DNA of 37,014 nt from Gammaproteobacteria bacterium (lineage in GTDB: Bacteria > Pseudomonadota > Gammaproteobacteria > DSM-19610). Positions 16,380-24,665 of the stretch are shown piece after piece; position 1 is the first letter of the stretch; the number at the start of each line of letters is the position of its first letter. The notes beneath the pieces are model-generated. The model did not search any database. It worked only from the letters and a program-made list of their open reading frames with translations, and was not told the DNA's origin. Where the stretch lies: contig DRNU01000230.1 in NCBI GenBank assembly GCA_011374975.1, positions 1 to 37,014 on the forward strand. Direction: 5' to 3'. The position numbers were made by a program, and so were the translations under genes.

Positions 16380-16985
16380 TCAGTTATCGAGCGGCTGCTT
16401 GATGCTGACCGCGCCGCGCAGGTCGCCGGGCTTGTAACCAACGGCCCGGTCGTGCGGGTACAGGGCATTCAGCTCATTGCGCACCGGCCCGGCGATCTGT
16501 TCCGCGCTGCCGTGGCAGGCCAGGCACTGCGGCGCCACACCGATTGCCTTCATGTAGCGCAATGAGCGGCCTGCGGGTTCTTCAACGACTTCGAAATAGC
16601 TCATTGTTTTATACGCCTCACCCTGCGCCGCGCGCTTTTCAAATTCGCGCAACACATCCTGTTCCCAGGCATCGGGCATACCCAGCATCGGGTTACGTAC
16701 CCGCGTGCCGACCCGGGTTACCTTCCAGCCTTTTTCCAGCGAAATCCGGTTGGCGATCTCCGGCGCCTTGTCGCGGCAGACCTTCATCGCCGCGGTCGGC
16801 CCGCCGGCCTTCATTTCCTGCTTCATGGTGCCGCCGAGCTGCTTGATGAAATCACCCGTCACCGCTTTGGCCGCAGCGACACGCGCCTGTATATCCGCAT
16901 CATCGCCGGCGGCCCGCGCCGCCGGTGCTGCAACGGCCGCGCTCAATGCTGCCACTACCAGTATTTTTGAAATATTCATTTTCAT
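16380..16985 (-). CDS. Periplasmic DUF3365 (Tll0287-like) c-type heme protein
   Basis: This 201-residue protein has a signal peptide (to about residue 26) and one c-heme attachment motif CLACH (Cys154, Cys157, His158) near the C terminus. The fold pattern is of the DUF3365/Tll0287 family: AMKVCRDKAPEIAN, RVRNPMLGMPDAWE, then APQCLACHG and GDLRGAVSI. The cyanobacterial member Tll0287 was reported, as I recall, to have an unusual Cys axial ligand; Cys70 here (in MKVC) is the likely equivalent. This is consistent with redox sensing or sulfur chemistry. It is the second gene after a sigma-54 promoter. Confidence 0.85.
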   Translation of the reverse strand: MKMNISKILVVAALSAAVAAPAARAAGDDADIQARVAAAKAVTGDFIKQLGGTMKQEMKAGGPTAAMKVCRDKAPEIANRISLEKGWKVTRVGTRVRNPMLGMPDAWEQDVLREFEKRAAQGEAYKTMSYFEVVEEPAGRSLRYMKAIGVAPQCLACHGSAEQIAGPVRNELNALYPHDRAVGYKPGDLRGAVSIKQPLDN

Positions 16986-17024
16986 ATCCAGACTCCTGTT
17001 CCTTTCGTATGTATGACTTCAGTT

Positions 17025-17705
17025 TTAAATCCCGCAGTGCCGGTTGGCCGCCAGGCTGTCATTCTTCCAGGTCCTGCCATACATGGCTTCCAGCTGCTTG
17101 CGTTCTATAAATTGCCCGCGTGTAGTTCCGGGTTGCAGGTCCGCATTCATCGCGCGCTCCTGGCCGATGCTGCTGATGCGCCACCCGTTCCTGATCCGCC
17201 CCGGGTAAACCAGCGTTTCGTCCGGCAGTGCAAACAGGCGCTGCTCAACACTGTCGAACAACTGACCCGCATTCGCATCGTCACGCAGGCAGGGGCCTGT
17301 TGCCCCGGCCAGCAGCGTATGGCCGGTAAAGACACGGTCACGCCAGCGGATACTCAACGAACACATGCTGTGCCCCGGCGTCGCCAGCACGCTGATACAT
17401 TCCTCACCAACAAAGATGCTGTCGCCGGCGTCGACATGCATGTCCACGCAGCTGATATCGGCCTCACTGTGGGTCACCAGCCGCGCCCCGGTATCTGTGC
17501 GCAGTACCGACGCTGCGCTCAGGTGCGACTCGTGGGCGTGCGTCTCGATGACATACACCAGCCGCAGGTCGAGGCGGTTCATGACCTCGATATAGTCAGG
17601 CTCGGCCAGCAGGTTCGGATCCAGCAGCGCGGCATAACGCGTCACCGGGTCCGCCAGCAAATAGCTGATCTCGTCATCGCTGGTACAGAACTGGCGGAAA
17701 ATCAT
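17025..17705 (-). CDS. Persulfide-dioxygenase-like MBL-fold protein with altered metal ligands
   Basis: The 226-residue protein aligns by eye with ETHE1/persulfide dioxygenases over its whole length (LLDPNLLAEPDYIEVMNRLDLRLVY, ending NRHCGI). The expected HxHxDH is HAHESH here (His56, His58, Ser60, His61). The first two iron ligands of ETHE1 (His79 and His135) are kept as His56 and His112. The third ligand, Asp154 in ETHE1 (FTGD), is His129 here (FTGH), confirmed as codon CAT. The late His of YPAHDY is Arg170, and the CGRTDF segment is lost. It could be an inactive homologue, a sensor, or an enzyme with a three-His iron site like thiol dioxygenases. A sigma-54 promoter lies 43-68 bases upstream. 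Confidence 0.85.
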   Translation of the reverse strand: MIFRQFCTSDDEISYLLADPVTRYAALLDPNLLAEPDYIEVMNRLDLRLVYVIETHAHESHLSAASVLRTDTGARLVTHSEADISCVDMHVDAGDSIFVGEECISVLATPGHSMCSLSIRWRDRVFTGHTLLAGATGPCLRDDANAGQLFDSVEQRLFALPDETLVYPGRIRNGWRISSIGQERAMNADLQPGTTRGQFIERKQLEAMYGRTWKNDSLAANRHCGI

Positions 17706-17757
17706 GGCACCCTGCCTCGCAACCGGCCGACCCTGTCGGCACTACATGACAGTACTA

Positions 17758-17775
17758 TGGCAAGCTCTGTGCCAG
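17758..17775 (-). promoter_or_regulatory. Sigma-54 (-24/-12) promoter of the persulfide-dioxygenase-like operon
   Basis: The minus strand reads CTGGCACAGAGCTTGCCA, matching YTGGCAC-N5-TTGC with the invariant GG (17773-17772) and GC (17761-17760) at exact 12-base spacing. Transcription should start near 17748, giving a 43-base leader before the ATG at 17705. The adjacent divergent gene encodes a sigma-54 activator, which strengthens the call. Confidence 0.85.
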
Positions 17776-17838
17776 GCGCTGTGAGCCTTGTGTTATCTGC
17801 ATATTACCAACTGTTTTATAAAGTATTTTATTCATTAA

Positions 17839-17888
17839 CCAGGACTGTGAGGCAGACCGGAACAGACACCTGGCGCAGGCCAGGACTG
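17839..17888. promoter_or_regulatory. Candidate upstream activator site: CCAGGACTG direct repeats
   Basis: CCAGGACTG occurs at 17839-17847 and again at 17880-17888, 41 bases apart (about four helical turns). Between and overlapping them is CCTGG-N6-CCAGG (17869-17884). The sites are 90-140 bases upstream of the predicted sigma-54 start, where activator sites normally sit. Binding by the neighbouring regulator is inferred. Confidence 0.35.
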
Positions 17889-17919
17889 CCATTTCAGTCA
17901 CTCCCGTGCTAACCTGTAG

Positions 17920-17933
17920 TGCCATTATTGGCA
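17920..17933. promoter_or_regulatory. Inverted repeat TGCCA-TTAT-TGGCA before the activator gene
   Basis: A 5-bp perfect inverted repeat with a 4-base spacer ends 15 bases before the regulator's ATG. It could be an operator or just overlap the translation start region. The rest of 17706-17948 holds an AT-rich patch near 17815-17835 that may be a sigma-70 promoter for the regulator, without clear boxes. Confidence 0.25.
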
Positions 17934-17948
17934 TTCACGGGAACCCCC

Positions 17949-19277
17949 ATGAGCAAACCGCTGCGTTTCAGCGAACACAGCCAGACCGAAGTCACCGGCG
18001 TACTCGATGCGCTCGGCGCCCCGGCGGTGGCCCTCACACCGGATTACCGCATCCTGGCCGCCAACCAGGCCTACCGGGATACCTACGGCGACGGCAAACC
18101 GCTGCACGACCGGCACTGCTACGAGGTGTCGCACCACTACGTCGTGCCCTGTGACCAGGCCGGCGAAAGCTGCCCGCTGGCCGACTGCCTGGCCTCCGGC
18201 CGCAAGCAGCGTGTGCTGCACCTGCACCACACGCCGCGCGGCGAGGAACACGTCGATGTCGAAACACACCCGGTCAGGAACGATGACGGGGAAATCAGTT
18301 ATGTCATCGAGATCATGCGCGAGACGCGCACCGCCAGCAGCCGGGCGGAAGCACACGGCATGGTCGGCCGGTCACGCGCCTTCAACCGTATGCTGGAACT
18401 CGTCAACCGCGTCGCCCCGGCTGAAACAGCCGCGCTGTTACAGGGTGAGTCCGGCACCGGCAAGGAACTGGTGGCGCGGGCCATACACGACAACAGCCCG
18501 CGCAGCGACAGGCCGTTCGTCGTCGTCGAGTGTTCGGGGCTGACGGAGTCGCTGTTCGAAAGCGAGTTATTCGGACATGAGCGTGGCGCGTTCACCGGCG
18601 CCCACGCTAAAAAGATCGGCCTGGTGGAAGCGGCCGAAGGCGGCACGCTGTTCCTCGACGAGGTCGGTGATGTGCCCCTGAGCCTGCAGGTCAAGCTGCT
18701 GCGCCTGCTGGAGTCCGGCACCTACCGGCGCGTCGGCAGCGTGGTGCCGCGCAAGGCGGATTTCCGGCTGGTAACCGCCACCCACCGCGACCTGCAGGCG
18801 ATGGTCGATGCAGGCAGTTTCCGCCGCGACCTGTTCTACCGCATCAGTACCTTCCCCATCGCACTGCCCGCGCTCAAGGACCGTGCGGAGGATCTCCCGC
18901 TGCTGATCGAATCCCTGCTGTCACGCCTGTCGCCGGGACAGGTTTACACGGTATCCCCGGCGGCACTCGCCTGCCTGCAACGTTACCGCTTCCCCGGCAA
19001 TATCCGCGAGCTGCGCAATATACTCGAGCGTGCCATGCTGCTGACCGATGACGAAGAGATCCTGCCCGCGCACCTGCCTGCCGAAGCCTGTGATGCGGAC
19101 GACCGCCACCGGCAACTGCCGGCCGGGGATGAAATCCTGCCACTCAAAGAACTGGAACGGCGTTACCTGATACAGGTCCTCGCACGCTTCCCGGGCGACC
19201 GCGACAGCCTGGCGGAGAAGCTGGGCATCAGCAAGCGCACCCTGTTCAGGAAATTGCAGGAACTGAAAGCCGGTTAA
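17949..19277 (+). CDS. FisR-like sigma-54-dependent transcriptional activator (sulfane-sulfur sensor)
   Basis: This 442-residue enhancer-binding protein has an N-terminal PAS-like sensor domain, an AAA+ domain and a Fis-type helix-turn-helix. The AAA+ domain shows Walker A GESGTGKE at 166-173, GAFTGA at 213-218 for sigma-54 contact, and Walker [10 protein letters not shown] at 231-239; the helix-turn-helix is [16 protein letters not shown]. The sensor domain has Cys57, Cys68 and Cys75, plus Cys80. The first three have the same 11- and 7-residue spacing as Cys53, Cys64 and Cys71 of Cupriavidus FisR. FisR is reported to sense sulfane sulfur and to activate sqr and pdo. The divergent sigma-54 promoter before a PDO-like gene fits this role. 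Start at ATG 17949; upstream codons are not conserved. Confidence 0.9.
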   Translation: MSKPLRFSEHSQTEVTGVLDALGAPAVALTPDYRILAANQAYRDTYGDGKPLHDRHCYEVSHHYVVPCDQAGESCPLADCLASGRKQRVLHLHHTPRGEEHVDVETHPVRNDDGEISYVIEIMRETRTASSRAEAHGMVGRSRAFNRMLELVNRVAPAETAALLQGESGTGKELVARAIHDNSPRSDRPFVVVECSGLTESLFESELFGHERGAFTGAHAKKIGLVEAAEGGTLFLDEVGDVPLSLQVKLLRLLESGTYRRVGSVVPRKADFRLVTATHRDLQAMVDAGSFRRDLFYRISTFPIALPALKDRAEDLPLLIESLLSRLSPGQVYTVSPAALACLQRYRFPGNIRELRNILERAMLLTDDEEILPAHLPAEACDADDRHRQLPAGDEILPLKELERRYLIQVLARFPGDRDSLAEKLGISKRTLFRKLQELKAG

Positions 19278-19282
19278 CACAG

Positions 19283-19301
19283 CCCGGGAGCTGATCCCGG
19301 G
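19283..19301. terminator. Hairpin between convergent regulator and RND genes
   Basis: CCCGGGA-GCTGA-TCCCGGG forms a perfect 7-bp stem between the regulator stop and the RND pump stop. It lacks a U-tract on either side, so it may block convergent transcription or protect 3' ends rather than terminate alone. Confidence 0.5.
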
Positions 19302-19310
19302 TCGGTACGA

Positions 19311-22300
19311 TCAATCCGTGCTCAGCAGTTTATCCATCCGGCTACGCATCAGCGCGTAATACAGCACCGGGATCACCACCAGCGTCAGTACTGTCGATAC
19401 CAGCAGACCGAAGATCAACGCGATGGCCAGGCCACGGAAGATCGGGTCGTCGAGGATAAACAGCGCACCGAGGATGGCCGCCAGGCCGGTGAGGATAATC
19501 GGCTTGGCACGAATCGCACCGGCACGTATCACCGCCTCTTCGAAAGCAACACCGCTCCTGACTTCCTCGTTGATGAAGTCCACCAGCAGGATGGAGTTGC
19601 GCACGATAATACCGGCCAGGGCGATCATGCCGATCATCGAGGTGGCCGTAAACTGGGCGCCCAGCAGCGCATGCCCCGGCATGACGCCGATAATGGTCAG
19701 CGGGATCGGCGCCATGATGACCAGCGGTACCAGGTAGGAACGGAACTGCGCCACCACCAGCAGGTAGATCAGGATGAGTCCCACCGAGTAGGCAATTCCC
19801 ATGTCGCGGAAAGTCTCGTAGGTAATCTGCCATTCACCGTCCCACTTGAGGCTGTAGCGGTAGGGATTGGCAGGTTGTTCTATCAGGTGCTGATCGACAG
19901 CCTCCCCGTTGACAGCAATATCGTCCTCGATGGCCGCATACAGGTCGGCCATGCCGTACAACGGGCTGTCCAGCTCACCGGCCATATCGCCGGTCACGAA
20001 CACCAGCGGCAGATGATCCTTGCGGTAGATGGCATTCTCGATCGTGGACAGTTCCAGCGTCACCAGTTCCGACAGTGCAACCAGGGCACCGTCATTGCCG
20101 CGCACGCGCAGTGTCAGTACACGTTCCAGGTCGGCCTTCTCCGCCACCGGCAGTTCCATGCGCACGGCTATGGGGTAGCGTGCGCGGGCATTGCGCAGGT
20201 AGCTGACATCCTCGCCGTCCAGCGCCGTGGCCAGCGCGTTCACCACGGTAGCCTGGTCCACGCCAAGTTGTGCCGCCAGACTGCGGTCGATACTCACGAT
20301 CCAGCGCTCCGCCGGGGCTTCCACACTGTCGTCGATATCGACAATATCGGCGGTCTGGTGGAACACCTGCTTCACCCGGCGCGCGAGCTCGATCTGGCCT
20401 TCATAGTCCGGGCCGTAGATCTCCGCCACCAGCGGCGACAGCACCGGCGGCCCGGGCGGCACCTCGACCACTTTCACCACCGCATTGAAACGTTTGCCGA
20501 TGGCCACCAGCGGTTCACGCACGCTGCGCGCAATGTCGTGACTCTTGCGCTCGCGTTGCGACTTGTCGACCAGGTTGACCTGGATATCACCGACATTGGG
20601 ACCACTGCGCAGGTAGTACTGGCGCACCAGCCCGTTGAAGTTGATCGGTGCGGCGGTACCGGCATAGATCTGGTAATTGGCCACCTCCGGCACCGCGGCG
20701 AGGTAGTCCGCCAGTTCGGTCAGCATGCGGTTGGTCTGTTCCAGCGCAATGCCTTCCGGCATGTCGACCACCACCTGGAACTCCGACTTGTTGTCGAACG
20801 GCAGCATCTTCAGCACCACCAGTTTCACCCCGGCCAGGCCGGTGGAGAGCAGGATCAGCACCAGTACCGAGGCCAGCATCAGGTAACGTCTGCGCTGTCC
20901 TTTCACATCACCCAGGAAAGGCGCCAGCACACGCCGGAACAGCGCCAGCAGGCGCGAGTCGTCCGCGCTTTCCGCATGTCCGGCATGCGCCTCGGCACGC
21001 AACAGCTTGAGCGACATCCACGGCGTGATCACCAGCGCCACGGCGAGAGAAATCAGCATGCCCAGGCTGGCATTGATCGGGATAGGACTCATGTACGGGC
21101 CCATCAGGCCGGTCACGAACGCCATCGGCAACAGGGCCGCGATGACGGTAAAGGTGGCCAGGATGGTCGGCCCGCCCACCTCGTCGACCGCGACCGGTAT
21201 CGCCTGCACCAGGTTCAGTTTGCCCATCTGCATATGGCGGTGAATGTTCTCGACCACTACTACTGCATCATCGACCAGGATGCCGATCGAGAATATCAGC
21301 GCAAACAGCGAGACGCGGTTGAGCGTGAAACCCCAGGCCCAGGAGGCAAACAGGGTGATGGCCAGAGTAATCACCACCGCGGCACCGACAATGATCGCTT
21401 CACGCCAGCCGAGGCTGAAGATCACCAGTATCACCACGGAAGCGGTGGCGAAAATCAGTTTCTTGATCAGCGTCTGCGCTTTCTGGTCGGCCGTCACGCC
21501 GTAGTTGCGCGTGACCGTGACGTTCACCCCCTCGGGAATGAAGATGCCCTGCAGCGCGTCGAGCCGGTCGACGATCTGGTCGGCGATACCGACGGCATTG
21601 GTGCCGGGCTGCTTGGCGATGGCCAGCGTCACCGCCGGGTGCTCGCCTTTCGTGGTATCCGCCTGCCCGGCCACGCCCGAACCGAACCAGACATACTGTT
21701 CAGGCTGCTCCGGCCCACGGTGAATATCGGCCACGTCGCGCAGGTAGACAGGCTTGCCTTCGTTCAGCCCGACCACCAGGCCGGCGAGATCATCGGCGTG
21801 CTGGAACAGCTCCCCCGCCTTGACCAGGACGGCGCGGTTGTCGGCCACCAGTTCACCCACATCGCTGGACTGGTTGGCCTGCCGCAAGGCCGTGCGCAGG
21901 TCTTCCAGCGCCAGGCCGTAACCGGCCAGCCGTTGTGCATCGAGCAGCACATGCACCACTGGTGCCGGGCCGCCCACGGTATAGATATCGCGGGTACCGG
22001 GCACCCGTTTGAGTTCTGTCTCCAGGGTATGGGCAACGTGCTTGAGCTGCGCGGCGCCACGCTCCATGTCCTCGGTCCACAGTGTCAGGGTGACAATGGG
22101 CACGTCGTCGATGCCCATCGGCTTGACCAGCGGCCGGCCCACGCCGAGGTTGGTCGGCAACCAGTCCTCGTTGGAATACAGCGCGTTGTACAGGCGCACA
22201 ATGGCCTCGGTGCGCTCCTCGCCGACATTGAACTCCACGGTCAGGATCGACTGGCCGGGGCGCGACATGGAATAGATATGTTTGACGCCCTCGATCTCGG

Positions 22301-22535
22301 ACAGCACCTGCTCGGCCGAACTGGTCACCAGGTTTTCGACCTCGCGCGCCGATGCCCCCGGGAAGGGAATGAACACGTTGGCGAACGTGACGTCGATCTG
22401 CGGTTCTTCCTCACGCGGCGTCACCGCAATGGCGAACATGCCCAGCAACAGGCCCAGCAGGGCCAGCAGTGGCGTGATCTCGGTCTGCAGGAAGCGCCTG
22501 GCGACCGAACCTGAAAACCCCAGCTGAACACTCAT
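19311..22535 (-). CDS. RND-family efflux transporter permease (AcrB-like)
   Basis: This 1074-residue inner-membrane proton-driven pump has the usual RND layout: TM1 near residues 20-40, a large periplasmic loop, a block of six helices around 340-510 including the proton-relay motif GILVDDAVVVVENIHRH, a second periplasmic loop, and a final helix block ending near 1060. The sequence near GPPVLSPLVAEIYGP and TPREEEPQIDVTFANVF is like the AcrB/AcrD/AcrF branch without obvious heavy-metal signatures. Substrate is unknown. It overlaps the adaptor gene by four bases. No outer-membrane TolC partner is in the window. Confidence 0.92.
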   Translation of the reverse strand: MSVQLGFSGSVARRFLQTEITPLLALLGLLLGMFAIAVTPREEEPQIDVTFANVFIPFPGASAREVENLVTSSAEQVLSEIEGVKHIYSMSRPGQSILTVEFNVGEERTEAIVRLYNALYSNEDWLPTNLGVGRPLVKPMGIDDVPIVTLTLWTEDMERGAAQLKHVAHTLETELKRVPGTRDIYTVGGPAPVVHVLLDAQRLAGYGLALEDLRTALRQANQSSDVGELVADNRAVLVKAGELFQHADDLAGLVVGLNEGKPVYLRDVADIHRGPEQPEQYVWFGSGVAGQADTTKGEHPAVTLAIAKQPGTNAVGIADQIVDRLDALQGIFIPEGVNVTVTRNYGVTADQKAQTLIKKLIFATASVVILVIFSLGWREAIIVGAAVVITLAITLFASWAWGFTLNRVSLFALIFSIGILVDDAVVVVENIHRHMQMGKLNLVQAIPVAVDEVGGPTILATFTVIAALLPMAFVTGLMGPYMSPIPINASLGMLISLAVALVITPWMSLKLLRAEAHAGHAESADDSRLLALFRRVLAPFLGDVKGQRRRYLMLASVLVLILLSTGLAGVKLVVLKMLPFDNKSEFQVVVDMPEGIALEQTNRMLTELADYLAAVPEVANYQIYAGTAAPINFNGLVRQYYLRSGPNVGDIQVNLVDKSQRERKSHDIARSVREPLVAIGKRFNAVVKVVEVPPGPPVLSPLVAEIYGPDYEGQIELARRVKQVFHQTADIVDIDDSVEAPAERWIVSIDRSLAAQLGVDQATVVNALATALDGEDVSYLRNARARYPIAVRMELPVAEKADLERVLTLRVRGNDGALVALSELVTLELSTIENAIYRKDHLPLVFVTGDMAGELDSPLYGMADLYAAIEDDIAVNGEAVDQHLIEQPANPYRYSLKWDGEWQITYETFRDMGIAYSVGLILIYLLVVAQFRSYLVPLVIMAPIPLTIIGVMPGHALLGAQFTATSMIGMIALAGIIVRNSILLVDFINEEVRSGVAFEEAVIRAGAIRAKPIILTGLAAILGALFILDDPIFRGLAIALIFGLLVSTVLTLVVIPVLYYALMRSRMDKLLSTD

Positions 22536-23626
22536 GACGGCGGTTGTGTATCCTGGCGCTTGAGCGCGATACCGGCGGCAACCGGGTCCAGCGCCACCTG
22601 TTCACCCTCTTCGAGACCGGCCAGCACCACGCGAAAACCACCCGGCGCTTCACGGCCGATGCGTAACTGACGGAAGTGCACCCGGCCATCTTCGGCAACC
22701 ACGTAGACACCGGTCACTTCGCTGCGGTGCACCACGGCAGACGCGGGAATCAGCAGTGTGCGTTCCCGGCCCACCACGAACGCGGTCTTGACCAGCATGC
22801 CGGGGTACATACCGTGCTGGCCGTCAGGCAACTGCACGCGCACGGTAAAGGTGTGGCTGGCCGGATCTGCGTAGGGGAAGATGGTAATGTCCGTGCTTTC
22901 CAGCCACTGGTCGCTGTCCGGCACCCGCACCCGGGCCTGGGCGCTGGCACGGATACGTTGCACATAGTGCGCCGGCACCGGCACCTGCACGCGCAGTTTT
23001 TCCAGTGACAGGCCGGTGCCGAGCGGCGTGCCGACCTGGGCACGTTCACCGATCTCGACCGAGCGCTCGATAAGCACACCCGCATAGGGCGCCCGCACCA
23101 CGGTGTATTCCCACTGCTCGCGCGCCTCCTTGAGCTCGGCCTGCGCCAGCTCCAGTTGCGCGCGCGCCGACTTCAGGTTCGCCTCGGATTTCTCCAGCTG
23201 CGATTTACTGACCGCATTGTCCTTTATCAGGCGCCGGTTGCGCTGGTAGGCGGACTCCGCTTCCACCAGCTGGGCTCGCGCCTGTGCCTCGCTGGCAATG
23301 GCCTTGTCCAGCCCCGCTTTCTGGCGGGTATCGTCGAAACGCACAATAATGGCGCCTTTCGGCACGTAATCGTTGACGTCATAGGGCAGCTCGATGATTT
23401 CACCGGAAGTCTGGGCGGTAATGGTGGAGCGGAACACCGCCTCGACCACGCCGTCGAAACGCTGCTCATCTGCCAGCATCTGGAAGTGGGTGGCGCTGGT
23501 CTCCAGCGTTGCCGCGGCAAGCAACAGGGGCGACAGCAGCAACCAGCCGGCAAAACCTGCGGCTACCTTTTGTACGGGAGTTCTGAAACACCGGAAGACA
23601 CGCGACACCTGACACCTCGCTTGCAC
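22532..23626 (-). CDS. RND efflux periplasmic adaptor (membrane fusion protein)
   Basis: This protein of up to 364 residues bridges the pump and an outer-membrane channel. It has an N-terminal signal/anchor (about 23-40), a lipoyl-like half (SGEIIELPYDVNDYVPKGA), a helical hairpin with Ala/Glu/Lys-rich coiled coil (about 115-165), the second lipoyl half (YTVVRAPYAGVLIERSVEIGE) and beta-barrel domains. The start is uncertain: a GTG at 23626, or a GTG at 23608 that has a better-placed GAGG. Its stop overlaps the pump start (ATGA), so the two are co-translated. Confidence 0.9.
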   Translation of the reverse strand: MQARCQVSRVFRCFRTPVQKVAAGFAGWLLLSPLLLAAATLETSATHFQMLADEQRFDGVVEAVFRSTITAQTSGEIIELPYDVNDYVPKGAIIVRFDDTRQKAGLDKAIASEAQARAQLVEAESAYQRNRRLIKDNAVSKSQLEKSEANLKSARAQLELAQAELKEAREQWEYTVVRAPYAGVLIERSVEIGERAQVGTPLGTGLSLEKLRVQVPVPAHYVQRIRASAQARVRVPDSDQWLESTDITIFPYADPASHTFTVRVQLPDGQHGMYPGMLVKTAFVVGRERTLLIPASAVVHRSEVTGVYVVAEDGRVHFRQLRIGREAPGGFRVVLAGLEEGEQVALDPVAAGIALKRQDTQPPS

Positions 23627-23681
23627 GAATCAAGCCGTCATTATCAGGCTTCACAGAAAAATCTCAATGTAAACCGGTATA

Positions 23682-24665
23682 ATGAAGGGTATGGCCGCAG
23701 TACCCTTAACCACCGGGCGGGATTATGCAGCGCTTGAGCAACAGCTGGAACAGCGGCTTGGCCGCCTGTATGCCCGGCAACGGCTCGGCATCGAAGATGA
23801 TTTCGAGACCCGCATCTTTCGCCACGGCACCAATTTATTCCACATCGAGAACTGGTTCTCGCTGCATTCCGTCATCCGCACCGCGCTCAAACTGAGCGGC
23901 CTCTACTGGCGGGGCCAGCGCAACACGGCACGCATCAAGGTACGGCATAACCATGTCGGGTTACGGGGATTGCCGTCCGCCTTCGATGGCTTCACCCTGC
24001 TGCACCTCAGCGACCTGCACGTGGACATGAACCCCGCCGCCATGCACCGGCTGGTCGAACTGCTGCACGAGATCGACTACGACATTTGCGTGCTGACCGG
24101 CGACTACCGCGGCAAAACCCACGGCCCGATCGAGGAAACACTGGACGGCATGGCGCAGATACGAACCCACCTCAAGGACGAGGTCTACGCGGTGCTCGGC
24201 AACCACGACACCATCCGCATGGTGCCGGGGCTGGAGGACATGGGCATACGCCTGCTGCTCAACGAGTCCGCCAGCATCGAGCGCGGAGGCGCCGGCATCC
24301 ACCTGGTAGGCATCGACGATGCCCACTATTTCCGGGTCGACAATATCGAGAAAGCCGCCAGCGACATCCACCACGAGGACATTTCCATCCTGCTGTCACA
24401 CACCCCGGAGATCTTCCGCCAGGCCGCCTACGCTGATTTTGACCTGCTGCTGGCCGGGCACACCCACGGCGGCCAGATCTGCCTGCCGGGCGGCATCCCC
24501 GTCACACTCGATTCGATACTGCCACGCCACATGGGCTCAGGCACCTGGCGTTATCACCGCATGGCCGGCTACACCTCGACCGGGGTCGGGTCTTCAGTGG
24601 TGCCGGTACGCTTCAACTGCCCGCCGGAAATCACCCTGCACCACCTGCACCCGGCTGCCGGCTAA
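23682..24665 (+). CDS. Calcineurin-like metallophosphoesterase
   Basis: The product is 324-327 residues. The metal-site motifs appear in order: LSDLHVD (Asp111, His113), LTGDYRG (Asp141), LGNHDT (Asn174, His175), SHTPEIF and LLAGHTHGGQ. The layout is that of the YkuE-type phosphoesterases, but this one has no obvious signal peptide and has a 100-residue N-terminal extension with a possible amphipathic helix. Substrate unknown. The start is ambiguous between ATG 23682 and ATG 23691; a TATAAT hexamer overlaps the first. It is convergent with and overlaps the next gene by four bases. Confidence 0.88.
   Translation: MKGMAAVPLTTGRDYAALEQQLEQRLGRLYARQRLGIEDDFETRIFRHGTNLFHIENWFSLHSVIRTALKLSGLYWRGQRNTARIKVRHNHVGLRGLPSAFDGFTLLHLSDLHVDMNPAAMHRLVELLHEIDYDICVLTGDYRGKTHGPIEETLDGMAQIRTHLKDEVYAVLGNHDTIRMVPGLEDMGIRLLLNESASIERGGAGIHLVGIDDAHYFRVDNIEKAASDIHHEDISILLSHTPEIFRQAAYADFDLLLAGHTHGGQICLPGGIPVTLDSILPRHMGSGTWRYHRMAGYTSTGVGSSVVPVRFNCPPEITLHHLHPAAG

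Noticed and set aside
17701-17717. TGGCACCCTGCCTCGCA as a plus-strand sigma-54 promoter for the activator gene
   Set aside because: The GC is one base too far from GG and the box overlaps the start codon of the divergent gene.
19671-22514. Very long open frame (about 950 codons) on the plus strand opposite the RND pump
   Set aside because: It is the antisense shadow of a GC-rich gene: no ribosome binding site, His/Gln/Arg-rich composition with no domain, and the minus strand encodes a clear RND transporter.
23678-23683. TATAAT as the promoter of the metallophosphoesterase gene
   Set aside because: It overlaps the first possible ATG and the only -35-like hexamer (TTCACA) is 22 bases away; kept only as a note on start uncertainty.
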